64,000 nt of DNA from Balanoglossus misakiensis (Eukaryota > Hemichordata), in assembly GCA_040954595.2 (NCBI GenBank), contig CM082576.2, positions 5,270,001 through 5,334,000 on the forward strand. Direction: 5' to 3'. The notes under the pieces were generated by a model. That model saw only the letters and a list, made by a program, of their open reading frames with translations. It was not told the origin of the DNA and did no database searches. How positions within the stretch are numbered: the first letter of the stretch is position 1; each line of letters starts with the position of its first letter. Shown in pieces: positions 37,901 through 50,500 of the stretch. The position numbers and the translations under genes were made by a program.

Positions 37901-40900
37901 TGTAAACCCAAGCTTACACATTGCATCAATCTTAAAAGTTGCCGATTCAATGGAAAGGGAAAGGTGTCCATGCCCCTGCAGTCACAAAGCATTATAGCGT
38001 TATAAGCGCTGCAGGATCATGAGAACGGTCATCTTGCCTCGAGCGCAAGTTCAAAGCAATATGCGAGCCTCAAACAAACTCTAAATGGAACCGCACACAC
38101 ATTCGACGCAAGACGTCGAAAACAAGACGAAACCATCCAAGCATATGTCAACGACCTTTGGAAACAGATCCGTCACCTTGGTTGATTACAAGACGAATTA
38201 ATTCCCGATCGGCTTGTTTGTAGGATGGCTAATGAAGTCTCCAGAAACCTCCCGCTTCGTGAACATGACCCCACACTTGCGAAAGTGATGCATGTACACA
38301 TTTCTCGTGAGATTATATTTAATGAACAACGCCCGAGCATGGCTGTTCGAGACAACTTCCATATTGCAGAACTAACGTTAACCGCCAAAGAAAAAATCAT
38401 TCACGAACAAAATATTTGGTCACAATCATTGACCTTTGGTGTAACTGAAAACAGGTTGACGCCTGTTCACAGACAATGGCCTGAAACCAAAATGTAAAGG
38501 TGATAATTGAACTATCCCATCCAGGTCCATTATCACTGCAATCTTTCCTGGGGGGTGGTTAGGTCCATTAACACTGCAAGGATTTTAAAATGGGTATAGC
38601 CATCTTTTAAGAAGCCGATAAAGGTGACATAGGGAACTACGAAAGAAACAACAACAAAAAGATTGCATTTCAACAAGTCAGCAAAACAGCCACCACCATT
38701 GCCACCGCAACGCCGACAAACACAGAAAGGCCACAAAACATCCATTCGTCACCCGAGGTGTTGCCAGGCAACCGAAACTCTCCGCAGTAAAGATTGAAAC
38801 CGAGGAAGGCAGACGGAACTGGAGACACACCGCCAGTTTCAGAGTCATCAATAAAGAAGGCAAACAACGCTTTGAAAATGTAATTGTGATCATTGCGACC
38901 CCAACTTCATATATCATTAATGAAGGACGTTTTAAAAATGCAAAATAGAAAAAAATACCATACGAGGATGTCAATTACTGCGATTGAAATCGAATTAAGA
39001 GAAATGTAGCATTCGTGATGTCCTTCATTTACATGCTAATTGTAGATTTGAAATTCGATGAAATGTTAAGGTGGAATTAAATTAAATTCAGGACTTCAGA
39101 AAATGGACATTACCGCGGAAATGATCAATATATTGGCGACAGGGGTACTCCTGGTCTATTAGAGCGTATAGTCAGTACAACAAAGTGCGCAATCGTTTCC
39201 ATCCAAGTGCATGTATGTGGAACGTGATGAATGTAACATTGTATATCTGCAGGAAGTGGCTGCACGTCTAGAAGACGAATCACACCTGCGATGGGATTCA
39301 GGCTTTGCAATTGTAAATAAAGCATAAGTACATCGATTCTTAACAGCGAATTAGGTTATTAAGCGCGTACAAAGCCAAAGTCGGATGGCGACAGTTGTGG
39401 GCTATAGCTTTCGCGCAGTATCACCAACTCCAGCATACAAATGTATATTTTAAGACATGTTTTTTTCGAAATGTTTTGTTTGGACGTTCGTTAGATCAGT
39501 TGCAACCTTATTAGAATTCAACGACACGAAGATATCAACTGCGTTCAAAGGAGGAGTGATTAGTTTCCCCGGCAACCGCGAATAGTCCAGCAACAGATCA
39601 CGGTCGCGTTGAAAATGATTTCAACATTTGTCAAAATGTAATAGCTTTGTCCTTCCTTTCAAATTTATTTATAGTAATTGGAAGAACTTCGTCCTTCATC
39701 TCTCACGTATCATTTAATAGTGTCCTTTGTGCATTTCTCCATGAAAAGATGATTTTTTCCCCTTTCTCGTTAGCCAGAATGTGTTAAACCGAATTAAATT
39801 TCACATAGTTCGAGAATTGACTACAAGTATGTGTTGATTATCAGACGACTCATGCATGGGCGGGGGGGGGGGGGGTTAAAACTTGTCGCGTTGCATAGGT
39901 AGCATAGAAAATGCAAGACCTCGCTCGGGACTGGAAAGCAAGGCAGAATCTTAATACCGTAAATGGTCATTTCTTAGTCGCACTTGAGCGTGCATCACGT
40001 CTTAAGCAGATTGCTGGAGATTAAAATGATAAATGTACGCTCTATATGACGTATTCGTGTGGCCACAGTCATGAAAGCACCCGCCTAATACCAAGGGAAG
40101 TCGAAAATTAGTCAATGTATTAAATAGTGTACAAATGTAATTGTACCTGAGGGACGGAATCAGCGAAGGTGTTAAAATTTCGTCTGATCAATCTTTGCGA
40201 TCCATTATTCGTATTATAGGCACGTGTCCGCGGAAGTTGTAGACCCGCGGGTCGCAGACTTCGTAGATCCCAGAAGAAGTCCGTCCGAGAAGTGGAACTC
40301 TCGCGTCGCTAACACGTTTCCGCGAGCATAGTGAGCATAAACATGTATACTAGTGACTTATCGTTTTCCGACCAGCTGGGATCAGACGGCAGTTTTCAGT
40401 TACCGCGCGAATACGGCAAAATGAACACCTGCTAAACGCGTCGACTTAAATGCCAATTGCCAAATGAAGTGGTCGATTAATGGAAGTATCATTGAATAGC
40501 TGAATGGCCATCCAGGCTTTCCGCTTCTAGCGACGAACAGGAACACGTCATACTTTCAAACTGCGGCGACGAGAAAACCTCGTCGCCTAGTAATTTGTTA
40601 GGGATTACTTCCAAACAGGATGTCGAGAAATGAACGGACGGCAGAAGTCCTTCAAAACCGACAGATGATAAAATACAGCCCACTTCATTTTTCCAGTTTA
40701 ATTGAAAACAACTAAATTGCTTTTTCACGCCCTACCTAATAGACATGCATACTTCATGACTTTGACACGTTCTAAGGATTTTACCAGACGTATTCTAGAG
40801 GGTCGACGCGAACGAATGGTGTCATTAAAAAATAAGTATTTTTATGATCTTGCTTTCAATTTAAAATTAGATCGTGCAAATATACTAACTTTGGCGTATA

Positions 40901-43900
40901 CAAGCATTTTACTAATAAAACGATGACTTGGACTGCAGGTCCGAGTTCGAACAAATAAATACTACTGTAATACACATGTCACGTGCCCCTACTCAAAAAT
41001 GGTTGCCTCATATAGGTACTGCAACCACAAAAATGACAGGAAAATTATTTATTGCAGCTACGCAAAATATGTATTTGGGCATATTGACAGACATATTGCT
41101 GTCAATAACATGCAATTCATTAGTATAGTTAATCGCGACATAGGGGAATATAATAATGAAACGTGACATTAATTAATTGATATGTGATGTACGCCGTGAG
41201 AGAATGCAATTAAATTGGATATAATTGAACGATCTCGCCATCACTGTGTCCTTGCAAACGTATACGGGGGTGTATACACGCCAGACGCGAAGCGGGTGAA
41301 TGACATATATGGACAGACTGTAAAGCCATCTTATGAAAGCGACGAGCGGATATGCCAATCTATAGCCAACTTTTTGATGATAATTACGCTACAGATCTCT
41401 TTTCATGCCGAGATACACCTCTGAATCGACACTGTCTATAGCAACATCTACGAGTGGAGTATTACAGGTTTTTGATGTCCAGTACAGCCGAAACATACGT
41501 TGTAAAAAACGCCTTTTTGTTTACTTCACCACAAACGTTCGCTCAATTCACGTATTGGTAATTACTTTACAAGAAACTGATTGGTCTTTCTTAATTGAAC
41601 ATCACTTTCCTACATCAATAACTCTTACAGTTATAATGAAGTTTGAAATTGATCCTCCAAATTAATCGCCGTTAAGAAAGATTGGTTGAAGTAAACAAAG
41701 CAGCAGCTCAGAGACCCGGCGCTTTTGAATGGCTGTCAATACTGGCATATGATGAATGTTTGTTGCAAGGTTTATCATCAAGTCTCATGTATCCATCTCG
41801 CCTATAAATATCTACATGTAATTTTAACGCTAATTGGCCATGAAATTTAAAAGTGCTCACTTGACATTTACCAAGCACATACACGTTCTAAATATGACAT
41901 ATTAAATTTTGAACACGCACAGACAGAAAGAAAAACATTTGAATCCTTTACGTGTATGCTCTCGGAAAATAATGGTTGCGATGCTCACTTTGGTGGAGAC
42001 TGAGAGCGACTTTGCCACCCTAAATCCAGTCCATTTCGTTGAGAAGAAAAATAATGTACATCGAGTCACAATGTAACAAGCGGTTTCTGATATGTACGAA
42101 ATAACGACGATTACAGTCAGTATCGAATGTCAATTTCAGTGTCCTTCTGGAGTAGAGTTTTCCGTACATTGATAGCCACATTTTTACCCCAGTTCTCCAG
42201 GGTTTTATTACTATAGGTAAACGTCTTATTTCGTTGTATCCTATAAACCAGGTGAAAATAAGCTTACAATTACTTACACACGTACATGTAAGTACATAGG
42301 CCTACCCAGCTTGTGGACACAACCTGCCCATGTTCAGAAACAGGTCACGCATCACTGATTTACTTTTGAATTTTAACAGACAATAAAAAACGACTTCATA
42401 TTATTCAGTTCATATCACCACTATTTTTCTTGCTCAGTTTGAACAAAAAACATGATCCTCAACAGTGTCATTTATAGTGCAACAAATCATTTCCTAATGG
42501 TAGTTGGGTTAACGGTAACTATGGCACAATAGCCCATGATAGTATATTTCCAGGTAATATGAAAATTCTAACATTTTACCCTTTTCGCGTCATTTCCTGC
42601 AGGATGTTCGATACTCACCCGGAAACGAGACAATTTTTCGGATTCTCAGACAACTCAGCCCTGTCTGAAGATCCCAATCATATAAAACGTCTGCGAGAGC
42701 ACGGGCTGAGATTCATGAGTCTGCTGAAGAAACTTATGACCTGCATCAACGACAAAGAACGCTTCGATAGTATTCTGCTAAATCTCGGCAAGCGTCATGT
42801 CCACTACAAGGCAGACGTCGATCTCGTTGACGTAAGTATACACCTGACTTGCGCGATTTGATGGGAAACCTTTATCGAAACCTATATTAATGTTCACAGA
42901 AGATAAGTACATGACTGAATGGTTGAAGTCGCTATCACAATGGTCTATGACTGGTGTAATTCGGCACAATTTGGCCCAGTTCGTTTATGTACCAAGGTCA
43001 AAAAAGGTCTGTTCCTTCAAATTCAATTTGCGACAATGCGTTGAAATAAAGGTTAAAGCGATGACGTCTCTAATGTGCAACTTAAAACTTTCAAATTAGG
43101 TTCTCTCGAAGGAACTACACACCAAGGGAGCACAAGCAAAACTACTTCTCCCATATCACAAATTTCTGTCAAGGAAATTAATCACTTTTTCATATGGCTT
43201 TCAGATAAAACCGTCGTCGTTATGCCACTCCTTACGAAGATAGCAAAGTATGTGGTGGTATACACACACTTACCGATTTGCAGTCATAACATGTCTCAAG
43301 ATAAGAAAGAAAACCTTTCAGATTACTTTAAAAAATAAATGGACTTTGACTGAAATAGTACCACAGAATGATGCTATCACTGTCTGTGGCTTGCATCCAG
43401 CGGTACAAATTGTCATTTGATAAGCAAACAGTAATGACATGGCCAACCCCTCAGGTTGTAACAGTAAACGTTTCGGAAACGTACCCCGTCCAGAGTTTGG
43501 ATGAACAGAAATTGACCGTGTGGCGCACTTTGCATTCGCGTTCTGGACCTCGTCCAGTAAAATAGATTAGAACTGCTAATGTAAAGTTATTGTTTTGAAC
43601 AGTTCTGAAGAGAAAAAAACCCGACGCTATGAGTGATTTATCTGACGGCATGCTTCAACTCAACATCAGGAACCTTTGCTCAAAAAAGAATTCCGAAGAT
43701 TGCAATCTTAACCATTGACCTTTCTGTGAATTTTCTGATAACTTCTGCTTTAAGATCGATCGCATAAGTGATTTGGTGGATGACAAGACGTGCAGTACTG
43801 AAATCTTAAGATAAGCCACGATGAAGATTGGATTTTGTCATCGGGTCGTGCATATGTGTTCAGCCCTAATACACTTTGTTGTACAGTGCTTTTCAAACAG

Positions 43901-45706
43901 AGATCAGGGTGTTATTTTCGTTAATGTTGAAAACACACGGAAGCAGGATTGATCAATCTCTGTCGCCCTGACTTCTTGTTTAGCCAACGACATCCCGGGA
44001 GAAGCCTGTCTGAATCTATAAGACGCTCGAAAGACATCTCTCACTGTGACAGCTTGGTGCGCGAAATGCGCGCGAGTGCGCAAGGGCAAACAGCAAACAA
44101 TGCAGTCAAGAATGCATAACACACGCAGCCTGTGTCAGAACACTCCGATGTATTCAGTTCACATCTGGCCGGGGTTTAAATGCGCGGAATGACTACAAAA
44201 TAACGTGTAATGTGTCCGCACGCACTTCACAGTTAGACGATGGACATTAAATCCCGTGAAATGCGTTGAACTTAAGTGTTTAAAAGCACACAATAATTAA
44301 CGTTGCCCCTGGTTGGCAATTATCGGCGATAAACGAAGATATAGTATACTTGCCGATCGAGTATGCGTCATTTGTCGCACTGATAGAACACAATAGTCCG
44401 TGACTTAGTTAAAGTCAACGTACTACACACAGCTACGGGTTTTATTACTTTAGAGTGTGGGCCGGTGAACATTGAAATTCGAAACAGGATCATGTTATCA
44501 TTTAGGTCCTATCCTACGGCTACGTGTTTGACTATCTGTATATGTCTCACAGGAAAGGATAATTGATCTTTCTGTGATTCCCCGAGGTGCTTCCCATATA
44601 GGTTGTTGATTTTATCGACAATGTTGTGAATTGTCTATGTGTTCGTGTTTCCTTTCTTTACATTACTCCTTTGGGGTGAATGCTGTAGAATTACAAAAAT
44701 GAATGGACGCGTACCGATTTTAGATATGTGGATTTGGTGAACTGTGCTAGTGGCGATGTCGTCCAAACATGCCAGTTAGGGTTAGTTTGTTCCAAATCCA
44801 TTGTTTCTATGTTAAAATTCGACCTCCATTTAGGAAAATGGGTGTATCTATCCTAAGACGGTTCCCCAGAAGACGCAGGCAACTTATTCTTTCGTTTTCA
44901 AAGCTACACAGTCTCACTATGGTTGCATTTATACATGTGGAGTTCAAAATTAAATATAATACATTTTATTTTATCCAACCGTGAACTGATTATGTTAGAA
45001 TAGGTTTTAGACCTTTTCTTAAACCCGAAGGTTTCAAGATTTGAAAGAAGAACAAAACGTCTCCGGAAGCAGGAATGCATCCTGTTTTCACGGAAGATCA
45101 ATCAAACCAAACTGTTATCATAATGGATAAACATTACGCATTAAGTAGCAGAATTCAGTTAAATGAGTTATTATTCCATTTAGTTTCTTCATTAAAATCT
45201 GCAAAAGCAGTCTTGGCCGAAGGGAATATTGGGAACTCCCGAGGGCTTGCAGTTTTCAAGTCATTTGCAAAACCATAATTGCATTTCCTGGTGTCTTTCG
45301 ATTAATTACGCACATGAATGCGAGTTACACGAAATTAAGGTATGGTCAAAAGAAGTTGCGTGCAGCGAAGTGTAGCGGTTATAATATTTCATATCAAATA
45401 TTAAGCTTTTCCATCTGCAAATCCGATGCCTTTGACAGAGACGATAATGATAAAGCATTCTACGTGAGAGTTCATTAAATCATGCAATATGTATTTTCAT
45501 GATTCACGAGTTGTTATCTGATTTTCTATTTATTACTACAGTTGTTTGGGGAGCAGTTCGTGATTTCCATAAGACCAGCGCTGAAGCATAGCTGGAATCC
45601 GAAAGTCGAAGAAGCGTGGACGCAACTCTTCAAACATATTGCTGGCATGATGAAACGAGGAATGTTGGAAAATGAAAACGATATGGCGCCCTCTACAAAG
45701 AAATGA
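34965..45706 (+). CDS. Globin B, globin X-like, predicted N-acylated
   Basis: Exons 34965-35098, 42603-42831 and 45542-45706 join to 175 aa. Exons 1 and 2 have exactly the lengths of those in globin A (134 and 229 bp), and introns have the same phases, 2 and 0. Phe57 (CD1), His78 (E7, in LREHGLRF) and His110 (F8, in LGKRH) are kept. The start MGCSAS matches the myristoylation plus palmitoylation pattern. It is closest to globin A by eye (shared SWKELH, DLERIGML and MFDTHPETR), so these two look like the more recent duplicates. The tail is short and lacks A's lysine run. Intron 1 is 7.5 kb and holds a retrotransposon gag remnant; intron 2 is 2.7 kb. Donors are GTAAGT at both sites. A membrane-associated heme protein is expected; ligand and partners cannot be seen. 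Confidence 0.93.
38057..38496 (+). pseudogene. Decayed Ty3/gypsy-type retrotransposon gag fragment
   Basis: A frame starting near 38044 reads as a gag capsid-like domain (QDETIQAYVNDLWKQIRHLG, then LIPDRLVCRMANEVS and LREHDPTLAKVM). The pattern of an aromatic-rich helix, a DRLVC-type block and a helix ending in a residue-rich tail is typical of LTR-retrotransposon gag. A TGA at 38183-38185 interrupts the frame, which resumes and ends at 38497. No protease, reverse transcriptase, integrase or paired LTRs are seen nearby, so this is a dead fragment. It lies in globin B intron 1 in the gene's own orientation. Confidence 0.7.
38711..38946 (+). pseudogene. Open remnant possibly from the same retroelement
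   Basis: About 78 codons stay open, containing VTRGVARQPKLS and FRVINKEGKQRF and ending at a TAG near 38946. The basic VTR-R-KP-like stretch resembles tails found after retroelement pol products, but the match is only suggestive. It may be chance. Confidence 0.2.
39862..39875. repeat. G14 homopolymer
   Basis: Fourteen G in a row in globin B intron 1. Length may be unreliable. Confidence 0.8.
42832..45541. other. Globin B intron 2 (2.7 kb)
   Basis: Bounded by GTAAGT and a TTACTACAG acceptor. Nothing recognisable inside. Confidence 0.7.
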
Positions 45707-47500
45707 CTGATCGCCTTCTGTTTTTTTTCATGAAGTCGACCTCCAGGTGGTGCTACAACAGAGCAAAGTACACGTCCTCTTTGTGGATTGTAAATGACAA
45801 TCTGCATCGAGGTATAGTCTAGCTGTTCCTTTCAGACTGCGGGTGAAAACTAACCGACTTCACACGAACCACCAAGCCTCCGCTTTTAACGTAACCATTA
45901 ATAAGCACTTTCAGGGAAAATGTCATTTGTCGCAAAAAACACACACACCAAATTTACATGTCACAGGTATACATGTATTACCTTTAGTGCCTATATTGTA
46001 TGAATATTTTTGTAACTATGAACGTCACCAGGAAATGCACACAACCATGTAAAGTCTATTTACGTCTTCGCGGGTTTTCTTTCACATTCCCATTCTAGTA
46101 CATTATATTTGTAAATGTCTGTAAATTACACACATTTGGTAATGTTCTGCGTCAGTGCTAACACGTCCTTCACTTAGTCGCCTAACCAGCGTTAGTAAAC
46201 GTTGGGAAAATTTGTAACCGCCACCCTCGAAGATTGTTCTGAACAAGGAATTTTAACTGCATCGATTGACAGTTAAAGGTCAGATTATCATCTTCTTGTA
46301 ATAAAGCTGTACATTATGGCTACCACACGTTGTGATGCATTTCAATAATCTGTCATTTGCAAGGAAAATGTACCCATATATTTCGTATGCTCCCAATATG
46401 TCAAATTAGAAAGCGCCCTCAATGTCCCTCCGAACTCTACCTTTTACTCGCAAACCGCGCGACAGTTGATTCTGTAGCAATCTGCACTGAACTAAATTAT
46501 AGAGGTTTATGCAAACATTACATTTGAAATTCAATATTTACAGAACATTGTAAAATATTCGCAGAAATAGTACGCATACCGAATTAACTTTATCTAAGAA
46601 TGGCATTATTCTACCACACGCACTCCTGGCGCCAAAGTCATCTGAGCCGTCTCATAAACTTCTTGAGAAGAGGCGGTATACGCCCAGCATTTTTTCTGTC
46701 TAAAGTGCACTACGTTTATGATTTGTGAAAGTTACCAATTAAGCTAAATACGACACTTTAAACTTTAACATTTAGCTAAGACGGAAAGCAAGCTGCGGAA
46801 CATAACAGGGCAGAAACCAGGGGGCTCGGATCAACTTAGCGTTAACCTTCGACCTTTCGCTGCCCTATCCAATAGTCGGACAATGAAGTATTCGGCGCGT
46901 GCGTATTCCAGAGATTGACCTCGACAAATACTTCAAGGTCAATATCGAGTTTATGTATTCCATCCATGGAAACATCGTATCTAACGACGAACACGGGATC
47001 GCCTACCGATAAACTTGCCAATAATTAGATGTCTCAGAAAAAAGACGATGTCACCAGTTTTGACTCGACAGAGACTGATGTGTTGTCTTAATTGCATGCA
47101 TAGGTTAGTAGAATTTTTCACCTCGCTTTGACTTTAAACCGTAAACACCGTAAGCTTCTTTTCGTGAACATGATACGGTAAATATCGTTACCTTAATTTA
47201 ATTGGAAGCAAATCAGCACATCTCCTGCGGATAATAGCAACGTGATAAACCTTTCAGGGCCGTGATAGTTCGAGGCGCGAACAACTGGCGCGAATGCGTC
47301 ACTGCATAAAAGATAAAAGACAAAAGGCTCGATCTGGTTTCTCCTGGCATTCACATGTGGGGGTGGTTTGGGGCAGAGATAGCAATCGCCGGGTAAACGC
47401 ATGGGGTAAGCATTCACCGACAGCGGTTTATATCGGTACACCCTCGTTGTACACGCCCCCGTTCCATATCAACGCCAACGCTCGATCTCTTCTGCGTGGA
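45707..47500. other. Intergenic between globins B and C
   Basis: Globin B 3' UTR (AATAAA at 46300) and globin C upstream region. No other gene seen. Confidence 0.55.
46300..46305 (+). terminator. AATAAA, candidate poly(A) signal for globin B
   Basis: Lies about 0.6 kb after the globin B stop in the context CTTGTAATAAAGCTG. Plausible 3' end. Confidence 0.4.
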
Positions 47501-50500
47501 ATGGGCAACAGTCCGGCGGCACGGTTCGGGAGGGCGTGTTCCCTGACAGGCTCGCCCGAAGCAGCGCCGGTGTTGACGAAAGAGCACGAGAAGATTTTGG
47601 TTCAGACTTGGCAGAGTATTCGAGGAGACCTGGAAAGAATTGGTCTGCTGATGTTCACGGGGTAAGTATACCACATCGCTAAATATTTCTGTAGTCAGTC
47701 TATAGCCATGAGAAGTTGCATGGCTCGCCAAGGCCGAAGTTTCAGAGATATTACGCTGGATCCAGATATCGTCTTCAATCTGATAACGCAGCAGATAAAA
47801 AGTTTAAAGGACGTGTTTGCTGGCGGGCTATACATGACTTTGTCAACTAATATCCTTTTATGAAACCCAAATCGTTCAATTACGATAAAACTATAGAGCT
47901 ATTGTCGCTTTTGCGGTATGCATAATAATCTCGTGCACGGCGGATATGAAACGCTTGCTTTCCAATTTGACCGTAATTTTCCGGGTCATTTCAATTTCGA
48001 CGCCGAGTGATTGTTATGGTACAAGGTTAGGATTATCCCCGAGACGATGGCGCCATTGACAGTGGTGATGGTACTTTATTTTTCAAATGGCTAACAAAGG
48101 TTACTGCGCTTTTATTACTTACGCCCTGAGCTCGCGGGTAGCCGGGAATATTTATGCTGTTAGGTAATTAGCTCAAATGACAGAAGTACGTGTTGGAGTA
48201 TTGGTGGGTTTTGTTTAGCGTCCGTTTCCGTGTGGACAGGGTTATATTTTTGTGTTTTTATTGGTAATAATTTTACATATTGGCCCGATGACTGCGGCTG
48301 GTCTGGTAGAGTTAGATGTGATGATTAGGGTCACGGTCAGCTTGAAATTAAAAAAAAACCCACGTTGATATCGGGAATCGGAAATAACATTCATAGAATT
48401 GAGCATTATCCACGGATCCTTGACCGAGTTAAGTTCACCGTTCACCGTGACATGATTAAAACTGATTTCCATTGAAAAGATAATATCTTTGCAATAAATA
48501 TGCGACTGGCCTCAATGCACCGCCATGTGGCCGCGATGTCAGCCACCATCAGCTTTAACAATGTCACAGTGGAGATTTCTAGGGAATTAATACATTACTA
48601 GTATCAGTGATCTGGGCATTAAAAGCCAAACGGATTTCTGCGAACCGAAAACCGCAGAAAATGTGTCTTATGTGGTGTAAATTAAGAATTTTATAGAATT
48701 GGTATTTAAAAGAAAAGACAAAAATGATTATTTCTACAGAAAATTCTAATGGTACTTCTGAACATTAATGCGCAAGTTAAACGGCAAACGTGTCGTTATG
48801 GAGAAAACCGAAAAAATCAAATTGGCCGAAAGCACGTAAAGCAGAAGATTTATAACCGTTAGCCTGAACTTATCTAGACATGAACAGTGTGCTTGACCGT
48901 ATTCTCTTGCTTTGAACTTGAAATTCAAGAGCTACTATCCGACGGGAGTGTTTCATTGAGTTTCAAAGAAGAGCTTAAAATAAAAAGTGGTTTCTACCTA
49001 AAAATGTTTAGGCTTTCTGTTCAAGCCGACAGCTGTACATGTCATTCAGGTTTGTCTGTCTCTTACCCACTTTACTGTATACATTCGCGATCGGCTATAG
49101 GATAGTTTACAGCATGCACTTAGACTGCCAAACCAGATTCAAATAACCAGAATGAAGGAGATTGAAATTCAGTTAACATTAAGTGACCATGGTGTATGCA
49201 CACGCTCGATTTACATTCAGAATTGTTATATGTGTGTCACCGAGAAGTGTAGGCAAATGTATCTCAAATGGCACATAGACACACGTTGGACATTAATCGA
49301 ATATCATGAGGCTAGAGTATAGGTAAACGGCTGTTTTACCTTTTTTGACATTCTGTTCTATTTAGGCTTGTACAATATTGCCGAGTGCAACTGTCAAGTT
49401 GGCTCAAAATAAGTGCAGGCTGGATGTGACAGATCCGTTGAAGCAGAAACGTCGGGGTATTTAGGCTATGGATGTATAATCACTGTCGCGGCAATCTACT
49501 GTGTAGGGGTTGTGTGTACGTTGTTAAACGCACTGGGAAAGGAACAGCAGCTTCCGCGCGGTCGTCGATGGTGAAAATAGTAACAACCGACTTATGATGA
49601 ACTGTTTTAACACACAAAATCAAGCATCAGGGGGATACGTCTGTGACTGACAAGCTGAAGTGCAGTATCAAATGGTTCTATGAGAGGGATATGCTGTCCA
49701 CCAGCTTAGAAATTGCGTATATAATTTAACGTTATGTATTTCTCCATCTCGCAATCTTGAATGGTTTTAATTTGGTGGCCATTGTGCCTCGTTTCCCACG
49801 GTTGTACCTTTCGTCGTAAACTACGACCTCTTTACGGCAACAGTTTCTGAGTTGCCTTCTCTCCGTGGAGCGGAGGTAGACTCGCGAGAATGGGGTTTTC
49901 CCACGGCCGTGTGCACTAACGTCATCAGCGGGCATGTGACTGTTAAGTGAAGAGACTAATGGCAGCATTCGTCAGTTGACACCATTAGAAGCATCCGGAA
50001 AATATTTCATTCGTTTAGGCTTAAAAATTGAATTCGATTCCGTGTACAAAGGTGGCTATTTGCACGCTATTGATAGTCAAAGTTAATGGGATTAAATAAT
50101 CATTGACGGGATATGTTGGGTGGGAAGGCTAAATTCCTTCTGTTCACGGTTGAAGTAGCAAATATGACAAAAAGATGTATTTCCGTGCAAACTACTGACA
50201 TAATCTGCTTTTGAAAATTGAGTTTCCAGGAGGAATTATATCATGAACATGTACATCGGGGCATATTTATTTCATTACAATCACTCAAAACTGGCGAGCG
50301 ATAATACATTTAAAGAAAGACAAATTTCTTGAATATGAATGGATGGATGGATGGATGGCTCGCTTGGTGACTAGCTGGCTGGCAGACAGACTGTCTTTCC
50401 TTAATTGAAACCGTATACCCATCCATTTTCCAAAAACATAGGTCAAAAATCACAATCACTCCTGGCCAGTTACACAAAACAATACAGCACATCACGGACT

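Larger units (their letters stand above)
35099..42602. other. Globin B intron 1 (7.5 kb)
   Basis: Non-coding apart from the retroelement fragment at about 38057-38496 and a G14 run at 39862-39875. No separate host gene recognised. Confidence 0.6.

Noticed and set aside
47294-47500. N-terminal extension of globin C from an upstream ATG
   Set aside because: The frame is open, but the Met-Gly start at 47501 matches the layout of all paralogues and the extension has no globin or signal features.
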